From an uncultured Collinsella sp. (GTDB taxonomy: Bacteria > Actinomycetota > Coriobacteriia > Coriobacteriales > Coriobacteriaceae): a DNA stretch of 64,000 nucleotides. The translations under genes and the position numbers were made by a program. The notes under the pieces were generated by a model. That model saw nothing but the letters and a program-made list of their open reading frames with translations. It had not been told where the DNA came from and made no database searches. How positions within the stretch are numbered: position 1 is the stretch's first letter; every line of letters starts with the position of its first letter. Of the stretch, positions 53,568-62,758 are shown one piece after another. The stretch spans positions 62,001-126,000 of the forward strand of contig CALJMO010000016.1 of the NCBI GenBank assembly GCA_937982065.1, written 5' to 3'.

Positions 53568-55433
53568 CTACCTCGTGCGCGGGATACCCAGCACGTCGAG
53601 CGCGTTGGCCATAATGGACTGGAACGGCACCGCAGCGGCATCTGAGCCGCTCGGCGTTCCGTCGAGCGTGATATAGCACAGCACCTTGGGCGATTGTGCC
53701 GGTGCAAAGCCCATAAAGGACGACATGTAGTTCTCCTTGAGGTAGCCGCCGTTCTCGTCGGCACGTTCGGCCGTACCGGTCTTACCCGCCACGTCATAGC
53801 CGTCAACCGCGCCGCCAACGCCCATTCCCTCGGACACGACCGTCTGCATGCACGATGTCACCTGGGATGCAGCATCCTCAGAAATCGCGCGCTCGCCTTC
53901 GCCCCAGTCCTTCTCGTCGCCTTTGCTGGACTTATAGAAGTGCGGTGTCATCATCACGCCGCCGTTGGCGATGCCGCCCACGGCACGTGCGATCTCAATC
54001 GGCGAGACGGACAGTGCCTGTCCAAAGCTCATCGAGCCCAGTGTGGCGCCGTCATACTGGTCACGCTCCTTGACGATACCCAGGCTCTCGCCCGGAAAAT
54101 CTACACCAGAGCTGTGACCGATGCCCCACTTGTCCACATAGGCGGCAAAGTCGTCGGCACCGATCTTGCGCCCCACCAGGACAAAGCCCACGTTGGACGA
54201 ACGGCGCATCATCTCGCGCACATCCATGGTCATGGCGTAGTCGCGCTTGTCGGCATCGGTGACGGTATCGTCGCCCACCTTGATGCTCGCCGGCACCTCA
54301 AACGACGTACTCGATCGCACGACACCCAAGTCGAAGCCGGCGCCCGCCACGAGCGTCTTAAAGACCGAGCCGGGCTCGTAGGCGTCGGTGACCAGGCGCA
54401 AGTTCATATCCTCGGTTTTGGCGTTTTCCAGATCGGTCTGGTCGTAGGTCGGGTACGAGCAGGCTGCCAAAATCTCGCCTGTCGTAGGATCGGTGACCAG
54501 CGCCGAGCCGTTCTTGGCCTTAGTCTTCTCAACTGCCTCTGCCAGGGCATCCTCGGCCGCACGCTGGATATTGACGTCGAGCGTCGTCACGATATCAACG
54601 CCGTCGACCGCAGCCACCTTTTTATAGGCACCGCCCGCGATATAGCTGCCGTCCCTCGCGCGCTCGCGTACGAGAGAACCGTTCGTGCCGGTCAGAAGCT
54701 TGTTGTATTGCTTTTCGAGACCCGTCAAGCCGTCGTTGTCTACATTCACTACACCCAGCACCTGCGATGCCAGATTGCCGTATGGATATACGCGCTTCAT
54801 GGCCTGCTCAAAAAGCACGCCGGGCAGGTTCTTCTTCTCCAGCGCCGCAACATCGTCTTCGTCCACCTGGCGCTTGATATACACCCAGGTTCCATCGGAC
54901 TCAACGAGCTTGCGGCAGGTCTTTTTATCGATTCCAGTTGCCTTGACCAGCGCCGACACCGTCTTGTCAACATCCTCGACAAGCTGCGGGTTCACGGCGA
55001 TGTTGCGACATTCGACCGACGACGCCAACACGTTGCCGTTGCGGTCGTAGATGGTGCCGCGTTTGGCATAGAGGGTCTGCGCAAGCAGGCGGCGCGCATC
55101 GGCACGCTCGCGCAGTTTATCGGCTTCGACAATTTGATAGTCGGCAAGGCGAAAGACGCCCAAGCCCAAGCCAAGCCCGATGAAGCCCATGACGGCTTTG
55201 CGGCGAGGCAGAGGTGCGCCTGTGAGCCATTCGGTCGACGAACTCTTGCGCGACCTGGTGTTATGCACTTGAGGGCCGCCCGAGCCGCGAAGTCGCGACG
55301 CCGGGTCGTTGCCACGGGACTGCCCGACGTTGTAAGATTGCCGACCCGTTCCTTGATAACCAGAACGTCCCCGCGACGAGGGACGTCCAGAACCGCGGCC
55401 CCCATCGGAACCGCGGCGATAGTCATTTGTCAT
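53568..55433 (-). CDS. ftsI: Septal penicillin-binding protein 2 (FtsI-type transpeptidase)
   Basis: 621 residues. After a basic, Arg/Gly/Ser-rich cytoplasmic N-terminus of about 75 residues comes one membrane anchor (about 79-97), a PBP dimerisation domain and a transpeptidase domain with SVFK (Ser at about 356), SSN and KTGTAE motifs. No PASTA domains. It cross-links septal peptidoglycan as partner of FtsW. It is preceded by the FtsL-like gene and its ATG follows the upstream stop by 17 bases. Confidence 0.94.
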   Translation of the reverse strand: MTNDYRRGSDGGRGSGRPSSRGRSGYQGTGRQSYNVGQSRGNDPASRLRGSGGPQVHNTRSRKSSSTEWLTGAPLPRRKAVMGFIGLGLGLGVFRLADYQIVEADKLRERADARRLLAQTLYAKRGTIYDRNGNVLASSVECRNIAVNPQLVEDVDKTVSALVKATGIDKKTCRKLVESDGTWVYIKRQVDEDDVAALEKKNLPGVLFEQAMKRVYPYGNLASQVLGVVNVDNDGLTGLEKQYNKLLTGTNGSLVRERARDGSYIAGGAYKKVAAVDGVDIVTTLDVNIQRAAEDALAEAVEKTKAKNGSALVTDPTTGEILAACSYPTYDQTDLENAKTEDMNLRLVTDAYEPGSVFKTLVAGAGFDLGVVRSSTSFEVPASIKVGDDTVTDADKRDYAMTMDVREMMRRSSNVGFVLVGRKIGADDFAAYVDKWGIGHSSGVDFPGESLGIVKERDQYDGATLGSMSFGQALSVSPIEIARAVGGIANGGVMMTPHFYKSSKGDEKDWGEGERAISEDAASQVTSCMQTVVSEGMGVGGAVDGYDVAGKTGTAERADENGGYLKENYMSSFMGFAPAQSPKVLCYITLDGTPSGSDAAAVPFQSIMANALDVLGIPRTR

Positions 55434-55450
55434 ACTCAGCTACCGTCTTG

Positions 55451-55921
55451 CTACTGAGCGGTCGCGGTCGCGTTGGCGCCCGCGGCTGCATCCTGCGAAA
55501 AGTCAAGTGTAACGCTCTCGCTGGGCTCCACCATGCCATAAGCGCCCGCAAGGTCGCGAATGCGCGTGTCGGCGCCATAGACCGAATGCATGACCTCCAG
55601 GTCGGAGCTCTCATCGGTCGCCTTTTCGAGCGTGCTGGTAAGCTCGGCGTTGCTGTTGAGCACCTGGGCCGTAACGCCGGCGAGCGCCACGCGGGCGACG
55701 CCGATCGTCATGAAGATAGCCGCAATGATGCAAAACGTTTTAAGAACGCTCATGAAAACCGGGCTTACCGCCTGGTTTGCCTGACGGCCCGCGCCCGTGT
55801 AGACATCAAAGCGCGGCGTGCGCTGCTCACGGGGAGCAACGGGGGCCTGCGGCGTCTCACGATAGGCGGGCATGGCGTTCATATCATAGGCGAGTGCTGC
55901 GCTTGAAGTGTTGTAGCCCAT
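55451..55921 (-). CDS. FtsL/DivIC-like septum protein
   Basis: 156 residues: a cytoplasmic N-terminus of about 50, one membrane segment (KTFCIIAAIFMTIGVARVALAGV) and a short coiled coil (LNSNAELTSTLEKATDESSDLE) outside. The position between rsmH and ftsI and the topology are those of FtsL; sequence identity in this family is weak, so DivIC-like is an alternative. The C-terminus ends in an Ala-rich tail. It would form the FtsQLB-type complex with FtsQ. Confidence 0.8.
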   Translation of the reverse strand: MGYNTSSAALAYDMNAMPAYRETPQAPVAPREQRTPRFDVYTGAGRQANQAVSPVFMSVLKTFCIIAAIFMTIGVARVALAGVTAQVLNSNAELTSTLEKATDESSDLEVMHSVYGADTRIRDLAGAYGMVEPSESVTLDFSQDAAAGANATATAQ

Positions 55922-56011
55922 GATATGCCGCCTCCCATCCCGAGTACGTTGGTAGTGTGTTTAAGCTTCGTTTATGGTGCGAGCGGGAGGTCCAATATCG
56001 CGCGGTCGCGC

Positions 56012-56977
56012 CTACAGACGCTGCGCCACGCGGATTTTGGCTGATCTCGCCCGAGGGTTGCGCTCAACCTCATCAGGCTGGGCAACCAAGGGTTTGCGGG
56101 TGATGACCTTGAGTATCGGCACGTTGCCGCACACGCACACCGGAATCTCCGGCGGACACGTGCACCCCTGGCTCATCTCCTTAAAGTGGTTCTTTACGAT
56201 ACGGTCCTCGAGCGAGTGATACGAGATGACGCAGATACGTCCGCCCGGGTTGAGCCACCTGGTGGCGGCATCAAGCCCTCGTTCGAGCACATCGAGCTCG
56301 TGATTGACCTCGATGCGAATGGCCTGGAAACTTTTCTTGGCCGGGTGTCCGCCATGCCGACGAGCGGCAGCCGGGATACCCGCCTTGATGATCTCGACAA
56401 ATTGGCCGGTGGTTTCGATCGGTTCTTGCTCGCGGCGGCGCACGATCTCGCGCGCGATCTGCGAGGCGAACTTCTCTTCGCCGTAGACGCGTAGAATCCG
56501 GGCGAGGTCGTGTTCGTTATAGGTGTTGATGACCTCAGCTGCGTTTAAGGTGTTATTACCCGGATCCATCCGCATGTCCAATGGGGCGTCCTCGTTATAC
56601 GAAAAGCCCCTGCCAGGGATATCGAGTTGCGGTGACGAAACGCCCAAATCGAACAGGAAGCCATCGACCCCGGGCACCTCGGCCGAGCAAAGAAGCTCGT
56701 CCAAGTCGCCGAAGTTGCCCTTCAGGAGCTGGTGCGGAACGCCGGGAACCTCGCGGTCCAGACGGGCGCCAGCGGCCTCGAGGGCCATGTCGTCCTGATC
56801 GACGCCGAGCAAAAGGCCCGTCTCCCCCACCTGCGCGGCCATCTTTACCGAATGGCCGGCACCGCCAAGGGTGCAATCGCAGACAACGGAGCCGCTCTTT
56901 AGCCGCAGCGACTCAAGCACTTCGCCGAGCATGACAGGTTCATGCCGATATTCTTGTGTCAAGATCCCACGCTCCAT
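56012..56977 (-). CDS. rsmH: 16S rRNA (cytosine-1402-N4)-methyltransferase
   Basis: 321 residues. EYRHEPVMLGEVLESL, the SAM-binding DCTLGGAGHS and the GLDAATRWLNPGGRICVISYHSLEDR motif are diagnostic of RsmH (MraW). It methylates C1402 in the ribosomal P site. The start is ATG 56977, 20 bases after the mraZ stop. Confidence 0.95.
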   Translation of the reverse strand: MERGILTQEYRHEPVMLGEVLESLRLKSGSVVCDCTLGGAGHSVKMAAQVGETGLLLGVDQDDMALEAAGARLDREVPGVPHQLLKGNFGDLDELLCSAEVPGVDGFLFDLGVSSPQLDIPGRGFSYNEDAPLDMRMDPGNNTLNAAEVINTYNEHDLARILRVYGEEKFASQIAREIVRRREQEPIETTGQFVEIIKAGIPAAARRHGGHPAKKSFQAIRIEVNHELDVLERGLDAATRWLNPGGRICVISYHSLEDRIVKNHFKEMSQGCTCPPEIPVCVCGNVPILKVITRKPLVAQPDEVERNPRARSAKIRVAQRL

Positions 56978-56997
56978 CCGTTACCCGTGCCTTGCCC

Positions 56998-57432
56998 CTA
57001 CGAGAAGAAGAGGTCCAGCAGGGCCTCATCGTCATCGTCCTCATCGGCCGCGGCGCGATCCCAAACCTCAAGGTGGTCGTAGTTGCCCACAACCGTGACC
57101 TCGCGGTCGAGGTTCGCCTGTTTGCGGAGAGACTCGGAAAGACCGATACGACCGGCGCTGTCCACGTCCATCGACGTGGTGCGCTTGTTGATCGCCCTCA
57201 TGAGCTTCTGGTCATTAATGTCACGCGGGTTAAAACCCTCGTGGCCCTCACGACCCGCGAAGAGTCCTTCGACCCACTTATCGAAGGCCTCGGCAGAGAA
57301 CACGTACAGAGCATCGACATCCAGGGCTTTGAACACGCGAACGTGCTCTCCAAGCTCCTCGCGAAGGGGTGCAGGCAGGGATAGACGACCTTTTGCATCG
57401 AGATTGCGCTCGTATGCACCCGTCATTCCCAT
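56998..57432 (-). CDS. mraZ: Transcriptional regulator MraZ
   Basis: 144 residues made of two SpoVT-AbrB-like MraZ repeats; the first holds NLDAKGRLSLPAPLRE, the second TTSMDVDSAGRIGLSESLR. It binds TGGGN repeats at the cluster promoter and represses the dcw genes. ATG 57432 has GGGGAGGG upstream; the GTG at 57438 is open but less suitable. It is the first gene of the cluster and its predicted boxes are visible upstream. Confidence 0.94.
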   Translation of the reverse strand: MGMTGAYERNLDAKGRLSLPAPLREELGEHVRVFKALDVDALYVFSAEAFDKWVEGLFAGREGHEGFNPRDINDQKLMRAINKRTTSMDVDSAGRIGLSESLRKQANLDREVTVVGNYDHLEVWDRAAADEDDDDEALLDLFFS

Positions 57433-57500
57433 GTGCACCCTCCCCTCGGTTACTCAGATGGCACGTACGCGGGGAACCACCCCGCCTGTCGACGTCATCA

Positions 57501-57563
57501 ATAATATGGGGAACCGCCCCATTTTTCAACACCTTTCCCCACCCCTTCCCCCACCCCGCCCCA
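57501..57563 (-). promoter_or_regulatory. dcw promoter with MraZ-type TGGGG boxes
   Basis: On the minus strand TTGAAA (57529-57524) and TATTAT (57506-57501) are 17 bases apart, an ideal sigma-70 promoter, about 70 bases before mraZ. The spacer holds a palindrome TGGGGcggttCCCCA (57521-57507). Directly upstream TGGGG is repeated at 57541, 57553 and 57563, spaced 12 and 10 bases, as expected for MraZ binding along one DNA face. Confidence 0.75.
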
Positions 57564-57611
57564 CCACTCCACCCACCATATATTGCAAAACACCCCCGAG
57601 CATATGTTCGA

Positions 57612-57631
57612 AAACACAATATGTTGTGTTT
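57612..57631. promoter_or_regulatory. Palindrome AAACACAA-TATG-TTGTGTTT
   Basis: A perfect 8-base-arm palindrome lies about 180 bases upstream of mraZ, in AT-rich DNA with a second CATATG nearby. It resembles a dimeric repressor site. Nothing coding is supported between it and the xerD-side hairpin at 57801. Confidence 0.45.
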
Positions 57632-57800
57632 GCAGCAAAGGCGTGATGCCACCTGTAGAACCACGCCCGCGAACCTCAACCTTCAAGTTGACCTTGAGGC
57701 GATTTTTACGTCCCTTTACACGCCGTTCACATCGCCCCCAAACTCCCCCACCCACGACACACACGGCCCACCACCGCGTCGGTGTCTGGCGAAAAATGGA

Positions 57801-57856
57801 ACGGGCCCCAGATTGCCCATGCGCGCAAAAGTGCGTCTCAGCAATCTGGGGCCCGT
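57801..57856 (-). terminator. Long hairpin, probable xerD terminator
   Basis: A perfect 16-base GC-rich stem (57801-57816 with 57841-57856) encloses a 24-base loop with a smaller GCGC pairing. On the minus strand it is followed by TCCATTTTT. It lies 39 bases beyond the xerD stop. Confidence 0.75.
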
Positions 57857-57894
57857 CCCCTTTAATATTTATAAATATGCAGGTCAGCGAGGTG

Positions 57895-58839
57895 CTAGCG
57901 ATGTGCCAGCGGATGCGCCGCCAGATAGACCTCGGTCAGTTGCGTGCGATCGACATGCGTGTAGACCTGCGTGGTCGAGATATCGGCATGGCCCAAAATC
58001 TCCTGCAGCACACGCAAGTCGGCACCGCCCGCGAGCATGTGGGTGGCAAAGGAGTGGCGCAAGGTATGGGGATGGAGCCCCACCAGCCCCACCTGGCGCC
58101 CATACCGCTCGCATATCGCATGCACGGCCTGGCGCGACAGGCGACGTCCGTTCTTATTTAAAAAGACCGCCGAGGTCTCCGTCCCGTGAGCATGGGCGGC
58201 CAGGAGAGTGCGCCCATCACCTATATAGTGTGTCAGGGCACGCGCCGCGCTTCCCACCAACGGGGCCAGACGCTCCTTGGAGCCCTTACCGCGCACCAGG
58301 ACAAACCCGTCATCGATATGGATGATATCGCCCACATCGAGCCCAACCAGCTCACTCACGCGCAAGCCACAACCGTAAAGCACTTCCAAGATGGCATGAT
58401 CGCGCAGTCCCATCTCGCCTTCGGGAAAGTCTTGATCGAGCAGCGCCGAGACATCCTCCACTGAAAGGTATTCCGGCAGGCGATCTGCCTTTTTGGGCAG
58501 GCGCAACGCCGCCGTTGGATTTTGGGCCACAGCCCCATCGCGCACCAAAAAGGCATGCAGGCCCTTCACGGCCGCAAGCGCACGCTCCACCGAGGCATCG
58601 GAATAGCCCCCATCGCGACGGTCGGCGACAAAGACCTCCACGACCTGACGGGTCACCTCTTCAAAAGACACAATACCCGCCCGCTCCAGATAGGCGCAGT
58701 ACGTCGTCAGGTCACGACGATAGGCCGCAATCGTGTTGCGCGCCAAACCCCGCTCGACCGCGAGGTAATCGAGATACTCCCCCGCCGCCACGGCGAGCGA
58801 CGAGGGAGTAGCTTCGGTATGTTCCTTATTCGCCGGCAC
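57895..58839 (-). CDS. xerD: Site-specific tyrosine recombinase XerD
   Basis: 314 residues. SAM-like N-terminal domain (EYLDYLAVERGLARNTIAAYRRDL) and a catalytic domain with RVSELVGL (Arg), HTLRHSFATHMLAGGADLR (HxxR) and GHADISTTQVYTHV (His and nucleophile Tyr). It resolves chromosome dimers with XerC at dif. The GTG start at 58839 is two bases after the pyrG stop and has AAGG directly next to it; no better start precedes the conserved N-terminus. Order pyrG-xerD suggests one transcript. Confidence 0.9.
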   Translation of the reverse strand: MPANKEHTEATPSSLAVAAGEYLDYLAVERGLARNTIAAYRRDLTTYCAYLERAGIVSFEEVTRQVVEVFVADRRDGGYSDASVERALAAVKGLHAFLVRDGAVAQNPTAALRLPKKADRLPEYLSVEDVSALLDQDFPEGEMGLRDHAILEVLYGCGLRVSELVGLDVGDIIHIDDGFVLVRGKGSKERLAPLVGSAARALTHYIGDGRTLLAAHAHGTETSAVFLNKNGRRLSRQAVHAICERYGRQVGLVGLHPHTLRHSFATHMLAGGADLRVLQEILGHADISTTQVYTHVDRTQLTEVYLAAHPLAHR

Positions 58840-58841
58840 CC

Positions 58842-60503
58842 TTAGTCCGTAGCGAGGTTCATGGGCGTCACCTGCAGACGGTCGACACCCTCGTGCTGGC
58901 CGATCGAAGCGCGCACGAACTCGCGGAACAGCGGCTGCGGGTTGGTCGGGCGGCTCTTGAACTCGGGATGAGCCTGGGTTGCCACATACCACGGATGCAC
59001 GTCGCGCGGCAGCTCGACCATCTCGACCAGGCGCTCGTCGGGCGACAGACCCGAGATAACCAAGCCGGCGTTCTCGAGCTGGTCACGGAAGGCGTTGTTG
59101 AACTCAAAGCGATGGCGGTGACGCTCGTAGACGAGCTCCTCGCCATATGCCTCGCGAGCAAGGGTATCGGCGGCGAGCTTGCACGGATAGGCGCCCAGGC
59201 GCATGGTGCCGCCCTTCTCGGTCACGTCCTCCTGCGAGCTCATCAGATCGATGACGCTAAACGGGCCGTCCGGATCGAACTCAGAGGAGCTGGCGCCGGC
59301 AAGGCCGACGACGTTGCGGGCGAACTCGCACACGGCCACCTGCATACCCAGGCAAATGCCCAGATACGGAATCTTGTGCTCACGGGCAAACTCGGCCGCG
59401 AGGATCTTGCCCTCCAGGGCGCGCTTACCAAAGCCGCCGGGGACCAGGATGCCCGAGGCGTCGCCCAGAACCTCGGAGACATTCTGCTCGTCGAGGCTCT
59501 CGCCGTCGACCAGCTGGACGTCCACATGGCGATCGTAGAAGACGCCCGCATGATGCAGGGCCTCGATAACCGACAGGTACGCATCGGGCAGCTGCGTGTA
59601 CTTGCCCACGACGGCGATCTTCACCTTGTCGGCATGATGGTTGGCGCGATTCTGTTTGCGCAGGAACTCGTTCCACTCGCTCATGTCGCGCTCACGCGGG
59701 TCCAGACCAAGGCGCTCGCAAATGCGCAGGTCAAAGTCCTGCTCGGCAAGCAGCTGCGGAACATCGTAAATGCTCGCGCAGTCCTCGTTGGTAAAGACAC
59801 AATCGGTGTCGACGTCGCAGAAGCTTGCGATCTTTCCGCGGATAGCGTCATCGATATGGTGGTCGGAGCGCAGCACGATGATATCGGGCTGGATGCCAAA
59901 GCTGCGGAGCTCCTTGACGGAATGCTGCGTGGGCTTGGTCTTGACCTCGTGGGCGGCGGCGATATAGGGAACGAGCGACACGTGGATGTAGCAGACGTTC
60001 TCGGGGCCGGCCTCCTTGCGGTACTGACGGATGGCCTCGACAAACGGTTGGGACTCGATGTCGCCGATCGTGCCGCCCAGCTCGGTGATGACTACATCGG
60101 AGCCGGTCTGCTCCTCGATGCGGCGGAACTTGTCCTTAATGGCATTGGTGACGTGAGGAATCACCTGCACGGTACCGCCCAAAAAGTCGCCGCGACGCTC
60201 GCGGGCGATCAAGCTCTTATAGATGGCGCCGGTCGTAAAGTTGGAATCGCGGGTCAGGTTCTCATCAATAAAGCGCTCGTAATGACCCAGGTCCAGGTCG
60301 GACTCGTAACCATCCTCGGTAACGAAGACCTCACCATGCTGGAAGGGGCTCATGGTACCGGGGTCGACGTTCAGATACGGATCGGCCTTCTGCATCGTTA
60401 CTTTGTAGCCACGCGACTTGAGCAGACGGCCCAGCGAGGCCGCGGTGATACCCTTGCCCAAGGACGAAACCACGCCACCGGTTACGAACACATGCTTGGT
60501 CAT
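58842..60503 (-). CDS. pyrG: CTP synthase
   Basis: 553 residues. The N-terminal synthetase begins KHVFVTGGVVSSLGKGI, and the C-terminal glutamine amidotransferase has the nucleophile Cys in GICLGMQVAV with HRHRFEFNN and HPEFKSRP. Reaction: UTP + ATP + glutamine to CTP. A pyrG attenuator of the Bacillus GGGC type is not evident in the 178 upstream bases. Confidence 0.96.
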   Translation of the reverse strand: MTKHVFVTGGVVSSLGKGITAASLGRLLKSRGYKVTMQKADPYLNVDPGTMSPFQHGEVFVTEDGYESDLDLGHYERFIDENLTRDSNFTTGAIYKSLIARERRGDFLGGTVQVIPHVTNAIKDKFRRIEEQTGSDVVITELGGTIGDIESQPFVEAIRQYRKEAGPENVCYIHVSLVPYIAAAHEVKTKPTQHSVKELRSFGIQPDIIVLRSDHHIDDAIRGKIASFCDVDTDCVFTNEDCASIYDVPQLLAEQDFDLRICERLGLDPRERDMSEWNEFLRKQNRANHHADKVKIAVVGKYTQLPDAYLSVIEALHHAGVFYDRHVDVQLVDGESLDEQNVSEVLGDASGILVPGGFGKRALEGKILAAEFAREHKIPYLGICLGMQVAVCEFARNVVGLAGASSSEFDPDGPFSVIDLMSSQEDVTEKGGTMRLGAYPCKLAADTLAREAYGEELVYERHRHRFEFNNAFRDQLENAGLVISGLSPDERLVEMVELPRDVHPWYVATQAHPEFKSRPTNPQPLFREFVRASIGQHEGVDRLQVTPMNLATD

Positions 60504-60631
60504 ATTGAGTTACCTGCGCTTCCCGTAGAAGTTGTTTATCCACATCTTACGGGTCTTCATTGTAATACTCGCGCCGCGGACCGTTCGCAATTTTTCTCGC
60601 GTGCGATTGCATTTCTCAATCTTGAAACAAA

Positions 60632-60657
60632 ACGCCGCCCGGTTTCCCAGGCGGCGT
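60632..60657 (-). terminator. Terminator of the winged-helix gene
   Basis: An 8-base perfect stem (60632-60639 with 60650-60657) is followed on the minus strand by TTTTGTTTC. It ends the small regulator transcript just before pyrG. Confidence 0.8.
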
Positions 60658-60681
60658 CGCTGTGGCAAGGGTTACATGCTG

Positions 60682-61020
60682 CTATCGATCAGCAACCTCG
60701 TCCTCAAGCATTTCTTGAACGAGCATGCCGGTACGGACGCCCTCAAGATACCACTCGCCACGTTCGGTGAGGCAAATGCCATTTGCAAGCTGACCGCCGT
60801 CGTCGCTATAACGCGAGACGACATCAATCATGCCTTCGGAATCCAAGCGATCGATTGCGGCGCGGACACGATACGGCGAAACCCCCACGCGCTCGGCAAG
60901 CGTTTTGCGCGAGAAACCATACGGCCCGCCATTGTCTTCGGTTTGCTGGTCGATCTCCATCAACACCAGCACTTCGACACGCTTCATATCGTTGACACTC
61001 GCACGACCCTTGCCCGCCAT
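60682..61020 (-). CDS. Small winged-helix DNA-binding protein
   Basis: 112 residues, MarR/PadR-like topology: MKRVEVLVLMEIDQQ helix, then SRKTLAERVGVSPYRVRAAIDRLDSEGMIDVV, a helix-turn-helix and wing, and a C-terminal helix with SDDGGQLANGICLTERGEWYL. Ligand and targets are not known. The start at 61020 has GAGGAGG six bases upstream; the frame is open to 61074. It is terminated before pyrG. Confidence 0.75.
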   Translation of the reverse strand: MAGKGRASVNDMKRVEVLVLMEIDQQTEDNGGPYGFSRKTLAERVGVSPYRVRAAIDRLDSEGMIDVVSRYSDDGGQLANGICLTERGEWYLEGVRTGMLVQEMLEDEVADR

Positions 61021-61214
61021 AGCAGCCTCCTCAAACCGAGCACGAGCATCTAACGCGCCGTGCGCGACCGACACACCTCACGATGGCAGGTAATATCCAT
61101 CATGCGGCATCCCGCTAAGGATGAAACAGTTACGGTTATTGTATACCGCTCAAATTGTTTCTAGGCAGGTAAACAGCTATTTTTCGCCGAAATAGGCGCT
61201 TTATTGATCAAAAA

Positions 61215-61242
61215 GCCGTACCGGGCGCTAACCCGATACGGC
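61215..61242 (-). terminator. Terminator of the DUF1846 gene
   Basis: An 11-base stem (61215-61225 with 61232-61242, one mismatch) is followed on the minus strand by TTTTTGATC. It lies 34 bases after the DUF1846 stop. Confidence 0.8.
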
Positions 61243-61276
61243 CAAAATGCAATGCAATTACCGCGGTGCTTCAAAC

Positions 61277-62758
61277 TTAGCGATGGAAGAAACCGCGGCG
61301 CTCAAACTTGGGCTCGCAGCACACGTTGATACCCAGTTTGCGCAGTACCGTCTCGTCCGTCGGCGAGATGATCACGCTAAAGAAGGCATCGCAACCGCGC
61401 AGCTGCTCCAGGCCCGAAAGGACGCGAGCGGCCGTCTCACTCGTGGCCGAGGTGATCGACAGCGCCATAAGCGTCTCGTCGGTGTGGAGGCGCGGGTTTT
61501 TGCTTCCCAGGAAATGCGTCTTGAGCTTGCTGATGGGCTCGATCGCCTCATCGCTAATGACCTCGAGCTCAAGGTCGACGCCCGAGACATGCTTGAGGGC
61601 GTTCATAATGAGCGAACTTGCGGCGCCCAGGCGCGTGGAGGTCTTACCGGTCACCACGGAGCCATCGGGCATGACCATGGCACCCACGGGACCACCCGTC
61701 AGCTGCTCCCTGGTGAGGGCCGCCGAGCGCGCCGGTGAGTAGTTCTTATCGATGCCGGCTTTCTTCATAATAATCTTGAGACGGTCGACTTGCTCATCGC
61801 CCACGCCGGTACGGCGCACATTTTCGACCGCGGTAAAGTAGCGGCGGACGATCTCCATCTTGGAAGCGTCGCGGCAGGCATCGTCATCGGTGATGGCAAA
61901 GCCGACCATATTGACGCCCATGTCCGTAGGGCTCTGGTAGGGGCTCTTGCCCAAGATCTTTTCCATCAGGGCACGGACTACCGGGAAGGCCTCGACGTCG
62001 CGGTTGTAGTTGACCGTGGTCTTGTTGTAGGCCTCAAGGTGGAACGAATCGATGATATTGGCGTCGTCGAGGTCAGCCGTGGCGGCCTCGTAGGCAATAT
62101 TGACCGGATGCGTCAGAGGAAGATTCCAGACCGGGAAGGTCTCGAACTTGGCATAGCCGGCGGCGGTACCGTGCTTATGCTCGTGATACAGCTGCGAGAG
62201 GCAAGTGGCGAGCTTGCCCGAGCCGGGGCCGGGTGCCGTCACGACAACGAGTGGACGCGTGGTCTCGACAAACTCGTTCTTGCCGTAGCCTTCGTCAGAA
62301 ACGATCAGATCGACATCGTGCGGATACCCCTCGATGGGATAGTGCAGCTTGGCGGGAATGCCGAGCGCGTTCAGGCGATTGCGGAACACATCGGCGGCGG
62401 GCTGGCCGGCGTACTGGGTGATGACCACGGCCGCGACGGCAAAGCCGTTGCCGCGGAACAGGTCAACCAGGCGCAGCACATCCTCGTCATAGGTAATGCC
62501 AAGGTCACCACGAGCCTTGTTTTTCTCGATGTGGTTCGCGTTGATCGCGATGATAACCTCGACATCGTCGGCGATGCTCTTGAGCATGCGGAACTTGCTG
62601 TCCGGTTCAAAACCCGGCAGCACGCGGCTCGCATGATAGTCATCGAACAGCTTACCGCCAAACTCCAAATAGAGCTTGCCACCAAACTGCGAGATGCGCT
62701 CCTTAATGTGAGCAGCCTGCAGCTCGATATACTTCGCGTTGTCGAAACCCTGGCGCAT
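61277..62758 (-). CDS. DUF1846 domain protein
   Basis: 493 residues, standard for DUF1846. The N-terminus GFDNAKYIELQAAHIKERI and the glycine-rich APGPGSGKLATCLSQLYHE, a P-loop-like nucleotide or phosphate site near residue 180, are conserved. The family is known structurally but its reaction is unassigned; I infer a nucleotide-dependent cytosolic enzyme. ATG 62758 has GGGAG upstream; the frame is open to 62782. No functional clue from neighbours. Confidence 0.85.
   Translation of the reverse strand: MRQGFDNAKYIELQAAHIKERISQFGGKLYLEFGGKLFDDYHASRVLPGFEPDSKFRMLKSIADDVEVIIAINANHIEKNKARGDLGITYDEDVLRLVDLFRGNGFAVAAVVITQYAGQPAADVFRNRLNALGIPAKLHYPIEGYPHDVDLIVSDEGYGKNEFVETTRPLVVVTAPGPGSGKLATCLSQLYHEHKHGTAAGYAKFETFPVWNLPLTHPVNIAYEAATADLDDANIIDSFHLEAYNKTTVNYNRDVEAFPVVRALMEKILGKSPYQSPTDMGVNMVGFAITDDDACRDASKMEIVRRYFTAVENVRRTGVGDEQVDRLKIIMKKAGIDKNYSPARSAALTREQLTGGPVGAMVMPDGSVVTGKTSTRLGAASSLIMNALKHVSGVDLELEVISDEAIEPISKLKTHFLGSKNPRLHTDETLMALSITSATSETAARVLSGLEQLRGCDAFFSVIISPTDETVLRKLGINVCCEPKFERRGFFHR

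Noticed and set aside
53694..55457. A 587-codon open frame antisense to ftsI
   Set aside because: High-GC shadow of the real gene; composition rich in His/Arg/Gly repeats and no family features.
58893..60770. A 625-codon open frame antisense to pyrG
   Set aside because: It mirrors the GC-rich third positions of pyrG, lacks recognisable domains, and pyrG is unmistakable on the other strand.
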